A stretch of DNA of 64,000 bases from Kitasatospora paranensis (GTDB lineage: Bacteria; Actinomycetota; Actinomycetes; Streptomycetales; Streptomycetaceae), in the NCBI RefSeq assembly GCF_039544005.1, contig NZ_BAABKV010000001.1, forward strand, positions 558,001 to 622,000, read 5' to 3'. Shown piece after piece: positions 18,113 through 27,061 of the stretch. The notes below the pieces were generated by a model, which was given only the letters and a program-made list of their open reading frames with translations, did not search any database and was not told the DNA's origin. The stretch's first letter is position 1. Each line of letters begins with the position of its first letter. The position numbers and the translations under genes were made by a program.

Positions 18113-18424
18113 TCAGCGCTGGGTGGCGGCCGCGGGTGGGGTCGGCGGCAGGTAGCTCCGGCGCAGGTGCGGAGAGGCCTGGTGACAGCGGGTGAGCAGG
18201 TCGGCCGCTCGTTGCACGGCAGTGGGTGCCGCAGGGGTGGGCGGTGTGCGGGTGAGGAGGTAGAGCAGGAGGTCGACCCGGTCCGGCTCGACCACGGCGG
18301 TGGCGTGTTCGAGGCCGTCATCGGGAGTGGCGTGCGCCCACAGGGCCCCGGTGACCTCGGCCGCTTCACCGGCCCGGGCCGGCAAGTGGTGTCTGCGCCT
18401 CAGGCTGGCGTAGACGATGTCCAT
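18113..18424 (-). CDS. Hypothetical protein (103 aa), partner of small exported peptide
   Basis: This 103-residue protein starts MDIVYASLRRRHHLPARAG and contains a hydrophobic strand-like stretch (EHATAVVEPDRVDLLLYLLT) and a C-terminal helix (AVQRAADLLTRCHQ). No signal peptide or named domain is recognised. It starts seven bp after the stop of the small exported peptide gene, so the two form a minimal operon. The segment from VTGALWAH to LLLYLLT looks like a small alpha/beta fold. Function unknown. Confidence 0.6.
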   Translation of the reverse strand: MDIVYASLRRRHHLPARAGEAAEVTGALWAHATPDDGLEHATAVVEPDRVDLLLYLLTRTPPTPAAPTAVQRAADLLTRCHQASPHLRRSYLPPTPPAAATQR

Positions 18425-18431
18425 GCCTGCA

Positions 18432-18599
18432 TCAGCCCCAGGTCAGGTTGTCCGGGGCCGCGACGTGGGTGGACGGGGCGGCGGCAGCGGCGGAGCTGTC
18501 GGGGCTCTCGTCGGCAGCAGCAGGGGCGGCTGTGGCGGTGAGCGCGGCCAGGGAGATGGTGGCGGCCGCGGCGACCTGGGCGATACGGGTGCGGATCAT
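18432..18599 (-). CDS. Small exported peptide (55 aa) ending in TWG
   Basis: This 55-residue product has a textbook signal peptide: MIRTRIAQ, a hydrophobic core (VAAAATISLAALTATA), and cleavage near APAAA-DE. The mature peptide is only about 25 residues, acidic/Ala-rich, and ends in APDNLTWG. ATG 18597-18599 has AAAGGA eight bases upstream. A Trp-Gly C-terminus after a short Ser/Ala stretch suggests a secreted signal or a modified peptide rather than an enzyme. It is followed at once by the 103-residue gene. I recall similar short Streptomyces proteins ending in NTWG, but cannot verify this. Confidence 0.65.
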   Translation of the reverse strand: MIRTRIAQVAAAATISLAALTATAAPAAADESPDSSAAAAAPSTHVAAPDNLTWG

Positions 18600-18919
18600 G
18601 GCAGTGGTCCTTTGCTGACGTGACGGTCGGTGTGGTCTTCGCCGTTTCTGCGTCCCGCGGTTGACGCTTCGTCCGGTTGCCGTTCGGAGTGTTTCCCTGC
18701 CGGCGATCAATAGCTTCGCCTGGACCGGAACGTCGGGGAAGGGTTTCCGGCTGTCGCCAAGTCGCCTGGCGGGATCGCGACAGAAGACATGAACATGACA
18801 ACACTGTTCATGGTTCAAAGGGGAAGGAAGTCCACAGCGAGGAGACTGCGGGCGAGCCCGGACATGCCCCATGGACTCGCCCCTGCCGCGATCCGGAACT
18901 GCTCAGCGCACGGAGGCCG
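18600..18919. other. Intergenic region upstream of the exported-peptide operon
   Basis: This 320-bp region is less GC-rich than its surroundings, especially 18690-18830, and should contain the promoter of the peptide operon. It includes an inverted repeat at 18788-18812. No gene was found. Confidence 0.5.
18788..18812. promoter_or_regulatory. Inverted repeat CATGAACA-N9-TGTTCATG
   Basis: Perfect 8-bp arms with a 9-bp spacer lie in the AT-richer leader, 190 bp before the exported-peptide start. The spacing suits a dimeric regulator contacting successive major grooves. The binding protein is unknown. Confidence 0.5.
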
Positions 18920-19501
18920 TCAGCGCGGCCGGAGGCCGTTGAGGAGGTACTCGACGCGGGCGGTGGTGTTCTCCGGATCGAGGGGGTCGGTGCCGAGCAG
19001 GAGCCGGTAGTAGACCGGGCCGAAGAGGAGTTCGACCATGGTCCGGGTCGGGACGTCGGCGCGCAGTTCGCCGGCGGCGACGGCCGCGTCGAGGCGGTCC
19101 TGCCAGCACTTGTTGCGGGGTTCGAGGAAATCGGTGAGCAGGTCGCCGGCAAGGCGGGCATCGCTCTGGGCGTCGGCGACCAGGCCGCGCCAGATCGTTC
19201 CGAGGTCGGTGCCGAACGCCTCGACGACCCCCTGCGCCGCGGCGGCCATGTCGGCGGCGACGTCTCCGGTGTCCGGGACTCCCGAGAACGGTCCGGTCCG
19301 GTCGTTGAGGGCTTCGAGGATCACGGCCGCCTTGCTGGGCCACCAGCGGTAGATGGTCTGCTTTCCGACCCCCGCGGCAGCGGCGATGGCTTCCACGGTG
19401 ACCTTGGCGTAGCCGTCACGGGCGGCCAGTTCGAGGGCGGCGTCGAGGATCGCCTGGTGGGAGCGCCGATTGCGCAGATCCGGATTCGGTGCGGGGGCCA
19501 T
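18920..19501 (-). CDS. TetR/AcrR family transcriptional regulator
   Basis: This 193-residue regulator has its HTH at about residues 30-62: VTVEAIAAAAGVGKQTIYRWW with the typical SKAAVI after the recognition helix. The C-terminal ligand domain resembles the TetR_C group with FGPVYYRLLLG near the end. ATG 19499-19501 was chosen over upstream in-frame starts because the family begins here, just before the HTH. It is divergent from a LuxR-type gene, and two matching palindromes lie in the shared promoter region, so it probably represses both. Confidence 0.9.
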   Translation of the reverse strand: MAPAPNPDLRNRRSHQAILDAALELAARDGYAKVTVEAIAAAAGVGKQTIYRWWPSKAAVILEALNDRTGPFSGVPDTGDVAADMAAAAQGVVEAFGTDLGTIWRGLVADAQSDARLAGDLLTDFLEPRNKCWQDRLDAAVAAGELRADVPTRTMVELLFGPVYYRLLLGTDPLDPENTTARVEYLLNGLRPR

Positions 19502-19516
19502 GACCGGAATTGTTTC

Positions 19517-19535
19517 ACGAGACGGAGCGTCTCGT
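19517..19535. promoter_or_regulatory. TetR operator 1: ACGAGACG-GAG-CGTCTCGT
   Basis: A perfect palindrome with 8-bp arms and a 3-bp centre lies 16 bp upstream of the TetR start codon. A second near-identical copy lies 62 bp away at 19579-19597. Confidence 0.75.
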
Positions 19536-19578
19536 CTTGACGCGGCCGCCCCCGCTCCGCCAGCATGTGCGCGGCGAA

Positions 19579-19597
19579 ACGAGACGTATCGACTCGT
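19579..19597. promoter_or_regulatory. TetR operator 2: ACGAGACG-TAT-CGACTCGT
   Basis: This has the same 19-bp palindrome architecture as operator 1, with one mismatch in the right arm. It lies 42 bp before the GTG of the divergent LuxR-type gene, so TetR occupancy could control that gene. Confidence 0.7.
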
Positions 19598-19638
19598 CAT
19601 TTCGATCAAGAAATTCGTGCAACCGGGGGGTTCACACC

Positions 19639-20613
19639 GTGCTGGAGACCGTGGGGCTGACAGCCACAGCGGGCGCCGTCTACGAGGCCATGCTCGATCA
19701 CCCGGGCCTGGCCGTCGACCGGCTGGCCGCGGCCTGCGACCTGGGCCCCGCCCAGGTCCACGACTGCCTCGACGAACTCGCCGCGCTCATGCTGGTGCGC
19801 GCCTCCAGCGAGCACCCCGGGCAGATGCGCGCGGTCAGCCCCGAGATCGGCCTGGCGGACATCCTCGCCCGCCAGGAGGCCGAACTCGCTGCCCGCCAGG
19901 CCCAGCTGGCCGCCTCCCGCGCCGCGGTCACCCGCATGGTCGCCGACCGCGCCGAACAGCGCAGCGCCCACGGACAGCGCCTGCTCGGCATGGATGCCAT
20001 CCAGGCGCGGCTCGAACAGATGGGCCACGGCGCCCGCACCGAGATCCTCGGCGTGCACCCCGGCCCCGCGATGCGCCCCGAGGACCTGGCCGCCGGACGC
20101 CCCGCCAACGCCGACGCCATCGCCCGCGGCATCACCATCAAGTCCCTCTACCAGGACGCCACCCGCAACGACCCGCACACCACCGCCTACGCCCACTGGC
20201 TCCTCGACCTCGGCAGCGAGGTCCGCACCGCACCCGTCATACCCCAGCGCCTGATCATCGTCGACCGCGCCCAGGCACTCGTCCCCATCGACCCCGCCGA
20301 CACCCGCGCGGGCGCCCTGCACGTCACCGAGCCCGGCATCCTCTCCGCCCTCCTCGACCTGTTCGACCAGGCATGGAGCACCGCCGTCCCCCTCGGCGCG
20401 ACCCGCCCCACCGACCCCTCCAGCGGCCTGACCGACATCGAACGCGAACTCCTCCGCATGCTCGGCGCCGGACTCACCGACGACGCAGCCGGCCAGCGCC
20501 TCGGCATCTCCTCGCGCACCGTCAGCCGCCACATGGCCTCGATCATGGAACGCCTCGACGCCACCAGCCGTTTCGAAGCCGGTATCAAAGCCGCCCACCA
20601 CGGCTGGCTCTGA
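19639..20613 (+). CDS. LuxR-type helix-turn-helix regulator with N-terminal TrmB-like domain
   Basis: This 324-residue regulator has an N-terminal winged-helix stretch (AVYEAMLDHPGLAVDRLAAA, then AQVHDCLDELAALMLV) resembling TrmB-like domains, a coiled helix rich in Ala/Arg/Gln (about 75-115), a middle alpha/beta domain (LIIVDRAQALVPIDPAD), and a C-terminal LuxR HTH (LTDIERELLRML, DDAAGQRLGISSRTVSRHMAS). The N-terminus has no receiver motif. GTG 19639 was chosen because the TrmB-like part starts there, behind a G-rich site. It is divergent from the TetR gene across twin palindromes. Confidence 0.85.
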   Translation: MLETVGLTATAGAVYEAMLDHPGLAVDRLAAACDLGPAQVHDCLDELAALMLVRASSEHPGQMRAVSPEIGLADILARQEAELAARQAQLAASRAAVTRMVADRAEQRSAHGQRLLGMDAIQARLEQMGHGARTEILGVHPGPAMRPEDLAAGRPANADAIARGITIKSLYQDATRNDPHTTAYAHWLLDLGSEVRTAPVIPQRLIIVDRAQALVPIDPADTRAGALHVTEPGILSALLDLFDQAWSTAVPLGATRPTDPSSGLTDIERELLRMLGAGLTDDAAGQRLGISSRTVSRHMASIMERLDATSRFEAGIKAAHHGWL

Positions 20614-20792
20614 GCCCTACGATCCGACCACCGGCCCTCGTCGGTTCACCGTTGCCGGGTCCGGACCGGACGCCCGTGGAGAAAGTCGCGAAAAAGATGG
20701 CCCGAGGCAGTCCTGCGTGTCGATCCGTGGCCGCGCCGTTCGACCTGGGGTAGAGAGGGCCGGAAGGCGGCCCCCGATCGAGGAGACGGACG

Positions 20793-21212
20793 ATGGCGAA
20801 GTACATGCTGATCATGCGAGGCACGGACGAGTCCCTCGCGAAGATGATGGAGACCCCCTTCGAGGAGATGCTCGAGACCGTGGGCCGGTTCAACGAGGAG
20901 CTGATCCGGGCGGGCGTGCTCGTCGCCGCCGAGGGACTGGACGACCCGTCCCAGGGTGTGGTGGTGGACTTCAGCGGGGAGACCCCGGTGGTCACCGACG
21001 GCCCCTACGGCGAGACGAAGGAACTGTTCGGCGGCTTCTACCTGATCGACGTCGCCTCGAAGGAGGAGGCGGTCGAGTGGGCCAAGCGGCTCCCGGCCTT
21101 CCCCGGCTCGAAGTGCGAGGTCCGTCGGGTGCCGGGCATCGAGGAGTTCCCGCAGGACAACGAGTGGATCATCAAGGAGCGGGCGTGGCGCGAGCAGACC
21201 GGCCAGATCTGA
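20793..21212 (+). CDS. YCII/DGPF family protein, ECF42 partner
   Basis: This 139-residue dimeric alpha/beta-barrel protein of the YCII family carries the signature TDGPYGETKELFGGFYLIDV, a DGPY variant of the DGPF motif, and begins MAKYMLIMRGTDES. GAGGAGACGG precedes the ATG. DGPF proteins are conserved genomic partners of ECF42 sigma factors, and exactly such a gene follows, overlapping by 28 bp. Its biochemical role is not known. Confidence 0.92.
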   Translation: MAKYMLIMRGTDESLAKMMETPFEEMLETVGRFNEELIRAGVLVAAEGLDDPSQGVVVDFSGETPVVTDGPYGETKELFGGFYLIDVASKEEAVEWAKRLPAFPGSKCEVRRVPGIEEFPQDNEWIIKERAWREQTGQI

Positions 21213-22516
21213 CGCCCGCAGCCACCGACGGCCCGCCGAACGCCGAATCGGCGCGGCGGGCCGTCGAGGCCGTCTGGCGGATCGAGTCGGCGCGGATCGT
21301 CGGTGCGCTGGCCCGCTACACCGGGGACTTCGCGCTCGCCGAGGATGTCGCCCAGGAGGCACTGGCGGAGGCACTGGTGACCTGGTCGCGCGAAGGTGCG
21401 CCGGCCAGCCCGGTGGGCTGGTTGCTGGCGACCGCACGGCGGCGGGCCATCGACGCCTTCCGTCGCAGGTCGGCGCTGGACGAGCGGTACGCCATGCTGG
21501 CGGGCCGGCTGGCCGACGGCGAGTTCAGCGCCGGCGCGGGGACGGCGCCCGGCCGGCCGGACGATCTCCCGTGGGATCCCGACCGCGTCGATGACGACGT
21601 CCTGGCCCTGATGTTCACGGCCTGCCATCCGGTGCTCTCGCCCGAGGCCCGGGTGGCGCTCACGCTGCGCGTGGTGGGCGGCCTGTCCAGTGAGGAGATC
21701 GCCCGGGCGTTCCTCGTACCGGTGCCGACCGTCCAGGCCCGGATCACCCGGGCGAAGAAGACGCTGGCCGCCGCGCACGTCCCGTTCGAGCTGCCGCCGG
21801 CCGAGGAGCGGCCGGCGCGGCTCGGCGGAGTGCTGAGCGTCCTGTACGTGATCTTCACGGAGGGCTCGACGGCGACGACCGGTGACAGCCTGCTGCGCCC
21901 CGATCTCGCGTACGAGGCCGTCCGGTTGGCCCGGACGCTGGCCGCGCTGCTGCCCGGTGGGCCGGAGGTGTGCGGGCTCCTCGCGCTGTTCGAGCTCACC
22001 GCCGCGCGCTTTCCGGCGCGCACCGGGCCCGATGGGGAGGCGGTGCTCCTGGAGGACCAGGACCGGCGGCTGTGGGACCGCTCGGCGATCCGTCGCGGTC
22101 TGGCGGCGCTCGGCCGGGCCTCGGCCGTCGGGCGGGGCCTCGGACCGTACGGGCTGCAGGCCGCGATCGCCGCCTGCCACGCGACGGCGCCCTCGGTGGA
22201 GGAGACCGATTGGGAGCGTGTCGTGCTCCTGTACGAGGCGCTCGGCCGCGTGGCCCCCTCCCCCGTCGTCGAGCTCAACCGGGCCGTGGCCGTCGCCATG
22301 GCGGGCGGACCGCACCAGGCGCTGTCCATGGTCGACGACCTGGTCGCCTCCGGCCGCCTGTCGGGGTCCCACCTGCTCCCGGGCGTGCGCGGCGAACTGC
22401 TGGTCCGGCTCGGCCGGACCCGCGAGGCCCGGGCCGAGCTGGAGCTCGCCGCCCGACTGTGCGGCAACGCCCGCGAACGGTCCGTACTGCTGCGCAAGGC
22501 AGCCGCGTTGGAGTGA
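21185..22516 (+). CDS. ECF42-type RNA polymerase sigma factor with C-terminal extension
   Basis: This 443-residue sigma factor has region 2 at about residues 25-95 (EDVAQEALAEALVTW, then WLLATARRRAIDAFRRR) and region 4 at about 155-205 (LSSEEIARAFLVPVPTVQARITRAKKTL). A long C-terminal domain typical of ECF42 follows (GVLSVLYVIFTEG, LFELTAARFPAR, WERVVLLYEALGRVAPSPVVELNRAVAVA), ending with TPR-like helices. GTG 21185 was selected because AAGGAG is five bases upstream, inside the DGPF gene, giving coupled translation. ECF42 factors lack classical anti-sigma factors; the C-terminal domain is thought to be required for activity. Confidence 0.93.
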   Translation: MARADRPDLTPAATDGPPNAESARRAVEAVWRIESARIVGALARYTGDFALAEDVAQEALAEALVTWSREGAPASPVGWLLATARRRAIDAFRRRSALDERYAMLAGRLADGEFSAGAGTAPGRPDDLPWDPDRVDDDVLALMFTACHPVLSPEARVALTLRVVGGLSSEEIARAFLVPVPTVQARITRAKKTLAAAHVPFELPPAEERPARLGGVLSVLYVIFTEGSTATTGDSLLRPDLAYEAVRLARTLAALLPGGPEVCGLLALFELTAARFPARTGPDGEAVLLEDQDRRLWDRSAIRRGLAALGRASAVGRGLGPYGLQAAIAACHATAPSVEETDWERVVLLYEALGRVAPSPVVELNRAVAVAMAGGPHQALSMVDDLVASGRLSGSHLLPGVRGELLVRLGRTREARAELELAARLCGNARERSVLLRKAAALE

Positions 22517-22540
22517 TGCCGACCCACGGCCGGCGGCGGG

Positions 22541-24696
22541 TCAGATGGCGGCCAGGAGGGCGCGCAGCCGTTCGTCCTCCCGGATGATGCCGTTGGCGAG
22601 GCCCGAGCGCACGATGCGCCCGTCGTTCTCGGCGAGGTCGGCGACGCGCAGGCGCTGGTGGGTGCTCAGGGCGGTGGCGCCGAGGGCCTGGAGAGCCTCG
22701 CAGGCGCCGGGGATGTCCCCTCCGGTCTCGGCCGCGTGGAGGGCGGCCTCGGCGAGCCGGCCGCGATCGACGGCAGCAGGGTCCGTGACGGCCAGCAGGG
22801 CGAGGACGGCGGCGGGCGCCTTCTCGGGGTCGGCGAGCAGGCCCTCCAGGCGGGGGACCAGGGGCCGGGCAGCCTGGCCGAGGAGGGCGGCGGCGCGGAT
22901 GGCGCGGATCACCGTCCACCGGTACCAGAGCTGGTTGCCGGCGGTGCGGTCGAGGACGGAGGCCAGGATCGTGACGGCTCCCCCGGTATCGCCGTCGATC
23001 TGCCACAGGGCGGTGGCGATCGCGATGTCGCGGTCCAGTTGCGGGGTGGTCGGCTCGGCGTCCTCGCTGACGGCGGCCCGCAGGGCGGGGACCAGTCCGG
23101 CGGCGGCCGGGCCGAGGGCGGCTGCCGCCTGGGCGGCCTCGGCGCCGTCGCGCGGGCCGGCGGCGAGGCCCTCGGCGACGGCGTCGAGCAGGAGGTCGGT
23201 CTCGCCGGTGAGGTCGTGGTGGGCGCGCGCCGCCATCAGCGACCCGCCAAAGTCGCGCAGCACGGCGCCGGCCCGGTCGCGCTCGGCCCGGTCGACCTCG
23301 GCCCGGTCGCGCTCGACCCGGTCGACCTCGGCCCGGTCACGCTGCACCTGCTCACGCTCGGCCTGCGGCGCGGCCGCGGCCGCGGCGCTGATGGCCGTGG
23401 CCGCGTACAGGAAACGGGGCAGCACGGCGTACAGCTCAGGCAGGGCGGCGGCGGCCTGCGGGCCCCACTGGCGCAGCAGGTGGACCAGGTCGGCGGTCTC
23501 GTTGTTGCCGAGCCCGTCCGCGGCCAGCCGGGTGCGGACGGCGGCGAGCAGGGCCGGGTCGAAGGGGAAAGCGGGGGCCTGGAAGTCGCCTGCGGCATCG
23601 AGCGCGCGGGGGCGCCGGTCGAGGTTCTCGGCCAGCAGCGGGGCGGCCTGTCGTGGTGCGACCCGGACGAGTACGGCCAGGGCCTGGTCGGCTGCCTCCT
23701 CGTCGGCCTGGGCGGCGAGTTCGGCGAGGACGGGCGCGGCTTCGGCGGCGGCCGGGCCGAGCTTGCCGAGCAGGCTTGCGGCCGGGAAGGCGGCCGCGAG
23801 CGGGGCGATGGCCGGGACGAGCCGTCGGGGGCGCCGCGGGAGAGGTGGCAGGCGTGGTCGGCCGCCGCGAGCGCCTCGGTCCGCACCTCGGGGCGGCCGT
23901 CGCGCAGCGCGGCGTCCAGCAGGGCGAACGCGCTTTCGCGGTCCGCGTCCGTCCCGCGGTGCAGCAGGTTGTCGACGATCGCGTGGAGCGGGTCGCGGTG
24001 GTGCATGCCGTACCGGCCGACGGTGAGTTCGCGGGCGGGCAGCAGGCCGAGCGCGGCCTCGTGGTGGGCGTCGGTCCACGGCTCGGCGGCGTCCAGGGCG
24101 ACGAGGAGCGCGGCCAGGCGCAGCGGCGTGGGTGTGGTGGCGCCGAGCAGCGCGCGGGCTTCGGCGGCGGCGCCGGGGAGGTCGACCCGGCCGAGGGCGA
24201 CGAGGATCTCGGCCCGGATGCCGGGATCGGGCTCGGCCGTCCAGCGGGTCCGCAGGGCGGCGGGGGCGGTTTCGGCGTCCCGGGTGCGGCCGAGCGTCCA
24301 GGCAGTGAGCAGCCGGATGTCCGCGTCCTGGTGCGTCAGCAGCGGGATCAGCAGCGGGATCCGGGTGACGACGGCGGCCCGGACGGCGCCCGGCGCGATC
24401 TCCCATTCGTCGTCGCTCTCGGCCAGCCCGCCGAGCAGGCGGAGGACCTCGGCCGTCCCGGGCCCTGCGGCAGCGGCGATCCGGGCGAGGTACGGGACGG
24501 CGTCCACGCTGGCGGAGTACACCGTGCCCTGGTGGAGGATGCACGAGTACAGCTCGGAGATCGCCTCCTCGGCGTCCTCCCCGCCCTCGGCGAGGGCGCG
24601 CAGCAGGTCGGGCAGGTCCTCGGCAGGACCGTAGGCGTGCGAGACGTCGGCCCAGGGGTGGGCGTCGAGGCCGGCGAGGACGTCATCAGGGTGCAT
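22541..24696 (-). CDS. HEAT/ARM-repeat protein with charged insert, one frameshift
   Basis: This protein of about 718 residues is composed of helical HEAT-like repeats (ELYSCILHQGTVYSASVDAVPYLARI, LLTAWTLGR, IRAEILVALGRVDL and many more). The reading frame changes at the five-G run 23827-23831 (plus strand); six restore RGAPRRLVPAIAPL and a multiple of three. Near residues 450-480 is a low-complexity charged insert of repeated RDRAEVDR/E units, predicted helical. It has no signal or enzyme motif. HEAT repeats mediate protein contacts; the role is unknown. ATG 24694-24696 begins a conserved-looking MHPDDVLAGLDAHPWADVSH. Confidence 0.8.
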
Positions 24697-24864
24697 GGGT
24701 GCGATCTTCCCAGCCGCCTCCGACAGGACGGTCGGGACCCCGTGCCGGCGGTACAGGGCCGGGCACCACCGCCCTGCGCTGCCCTGCACCGCCTTGCCCT
24801 GGGTGGCCAGCCCTATTCCGACGAGCGGGCCACCTGAGCAGCGCGCGGCCCGCGGGCGCCGCCG

Positions 24865-25416
24865 TCAGTCCTCGCCGGTGGCGACGATCACCACCGTGTG
24901 GCCGTTGCCGATGCCGACGACCGCCGCATCGAAGGTGGCCTCGCTGACCGGCGCCCAGTGGACGTTGCCCGTCGCACCCTCCCGGTAGGCGGCGTAGCCG
25001 TTGGCCCGCCAGTCGGCGTCGGGCCCGAGCAGGTCGACGAGTCCTCTGCCGATCGCCTCCGCCATGGGCCGCAGAGCGCCGTCACCGGCGCCGAGGGTGT
25101 AGACGAGGTCGCGGAGGAGGGTGGCCGCCGTCCACGGGACGATCTCCTCGGCCGGGATTCTGATCTTGAGGGCCGCGTCCATCCGCGCGGGGTCACGGGG
25201 GCCGCCGTGGCCGTGCCGGCAGTCCCGACAGTGCGCCGCGAGCAGGCCCGTGGGCTCCAGCACGTCCCAGCAGAGCTGCCCGTGGCTCCGGCCGTCGTCG
25301 GGTCCGAGCGCGACGACGCGGTCCTGCCACTCCCCCAGTTCGGCAAGCCACATCCCGAGATCGGGATCGGGCCCGAGGTCGTACGGCTCCGGTCGGCGCC
25401 GGAAGGAAAGGTCCAC
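24865..25416 (-). CDS. Conserved hypothetical protein (183 aa)
   Basis: This 183-residue soluble protein begins VDLSFRRRPEPYDLGPDPDL. It has a segment CRDCRHGHGG whose two Cys and two His could bind a metal, then helices (TAATLLRDLVYTLG, AIGRGLVDLLG) and ends AVVGIGNGHTVVIVATGED. No named domain is recognised. GTG 25414-25416 is preceded by AGGGGG at a suitable distance. It is probably monocistronic. Confidence 0.65.
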   Translation of the reverse strand: MDLSFRRRPEPYDLGPDPDLGMWLAELGEWQDRVVALGPDDGRSHGQLCWDVLEPTGLLAAHCRDCRHGHGGPRDPARMDAALKIRIPAEEIVPWTAATLLRDLVYTLGAGDGALRPMAEAIGRGLVDLLGPDADWRANGYAAYREGATGNVHWAPVSEATFDAAVVGIGNGHTVVIVATGED

Positions 25417-25649
25417 TGCTGCCCCCTGCGGGGCCGTGCGTGTGCCGCGCGGCCCGTGATGTTCGATGGCCGCCCGTCCGGCGGCTCCACCTGCTGGGAC
25501 GACGCCCGGCGCTGCGGCGTTCCGGGCGTCGGGGCTCTGCCTCGCCCTGGGCCGGTGCGCCTCCGGCCGGACCCGGCTCCGGCCGGCCGACGTGCACCCG
25601 AGCGGCCGGGACTCAGCACGGCATCGGGGGCCGAGGACGGCAGCCGGGC

Positions 25650-26803
25650 TCAGGACGCCCCGCTCTGCGCCGCGATCATCGCGATCAGCCCGGCCCGCCC
25701 GTGTTCGGCGAGGTGGCGGCGCTGGCGTTCGGCGCCGTTGCCCTCCGCGAGCAGGCGGTGGACGAGCGGGGCCACCGCCCGGGTGTCGCCCAGGGCCGCC
25801 AGGACCGGGCCGAGCTGCTCCAGCATGCCGCGGACGAGCTCGGCCGCCGGCCGGGACATCCCGGTCACCGGGTCGTGCAGGGTGCCGTCGAGGCCGTAGC
25901 GGGCGGCATGCCAGCCCGCGCCCTCCAGACTCTCCGGTGTCCGCGGCGCCGGGGGCCGCCCCGCCGCCTCGTCCTGCATCGCCGTGACGACCAGTGCCCG
26001 CACCAGCCCGGCCAGCATGACCGCCTCGTCGGCGCGGAGCTGGACGTCCATGGCCCGCAGCTCCACGGTCGGGAACTTGGCCGAGAGGCGGGCCTGCCAG
26101 TACACCTGCCCGCGGTCGCGGATCAGCTCGGCCGCCAGGAGGTGGTCGATCCGGCGCTCGTAGTCCTGCGCGTCCGCGAAGTGCGGCGGGATCCCGCTGA
26201 TCGGCCAGCGCCCGAAGACGACGGTGCGCCAACTCGCATAGCCGGTGTCGGAGCCCTGCCAGAGCGGCGAGTTCGCCGACAGGGCGATCAGCACCGGCAT
26301 CCAGGGCCGGAGCCGGTTGAGCACCGCGACCCCCGTCTGCGGGTCCGGTACGGCCACGTGCACGTGCATGCCGTTGATCATGGCCTCGTCGGCCAGCCGC
26401 GAGACGACCTTTCTGATCGAGTGGTACCGGGGGCGTCCACGATCTCCGGAGGCACCGGCGGTGCGTACGGGGCGGTGCCGCAGGCCGCCAGCCGGCAGCC
26501 GGCCGTCTCCGCCGCGGTCGCCAGCGCGTGCCGCAGCCGCAGCAGGTGCCCGCCGACCTCGTCGAGATCCCGGCAGACCGGGGTGGCGACCTCCACCTGC
26601 GCCTGCAGCAGCTCGTTCTGCAGTTCCTCGTGGTGCACCGCGGGGTGCAGGCCCGCGATCCTGCACACCTCCTCGACCCGGGGCAGCGGCAGACCGCTCT
26701 CCGGATCGAGCAGCAGGTACTCCTCCTCGACCCCGACGGTCGGGCGGTCACCCGCGCCCGGGTCGATTCGGCCCCCGTCTGCCGTGTCGGTCCCTGCATC
26801 CAT
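25650..26803 (-). CDS. YbdK-type carboxylate-amine (glutamate-cysteine) ligase, one frameshift
   Basis: This protein of about 384 residues belongs to the GCS2/YbdK ATP-grasp-like family, which ligates an amine to the gamma-carboxyl of glutamate or similar acids. The N-terminal half shows [16 protein letters not shown] (ATP/Mg site) and [20 protein letters not shown]. The other half shows [39 protein letters not shown], and [14 protein letters not shown]. They join when one base is restored in the five-G run at 26429-26433 ([13 protein letters not shown]). The substrate is uncertain; mycothiol-producing actinomycetes carry several paralogs. Confidence 0.88.
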
Positions 26804-27061
26804 GACTCCGGGCTACCACGTCCGCCCGACGAGCACATCCCGGGAGAGCACGGACGGCGCCCCGGTCGAGGTCGAGGAGCGGGACGGTGCGCCCGTTGCG
26901 GCTGTGCAGGGTCGGCACGGCTGTGCGGCCCCCGCCGGGCGCACGCCGCCGGAGGAGGTCCGGTCGTCGGGGATCTGCCGTGCGAATCCCATGATCGGCT
27001 TTGCTAGCATGCGCCGCTCGGCCCCCACTGGATGAGGGGCCACGGATCTCGGGGGCGCGCG

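Noticed and set aside
15438..18155. 905-residue open frame on the plus strand over the wall-hydrolase genes
   Set aside because: It is Gly/Val-rich antisense of the repeat modules. The opposite strand encodes signal peptides and catalytic motifs in frame.
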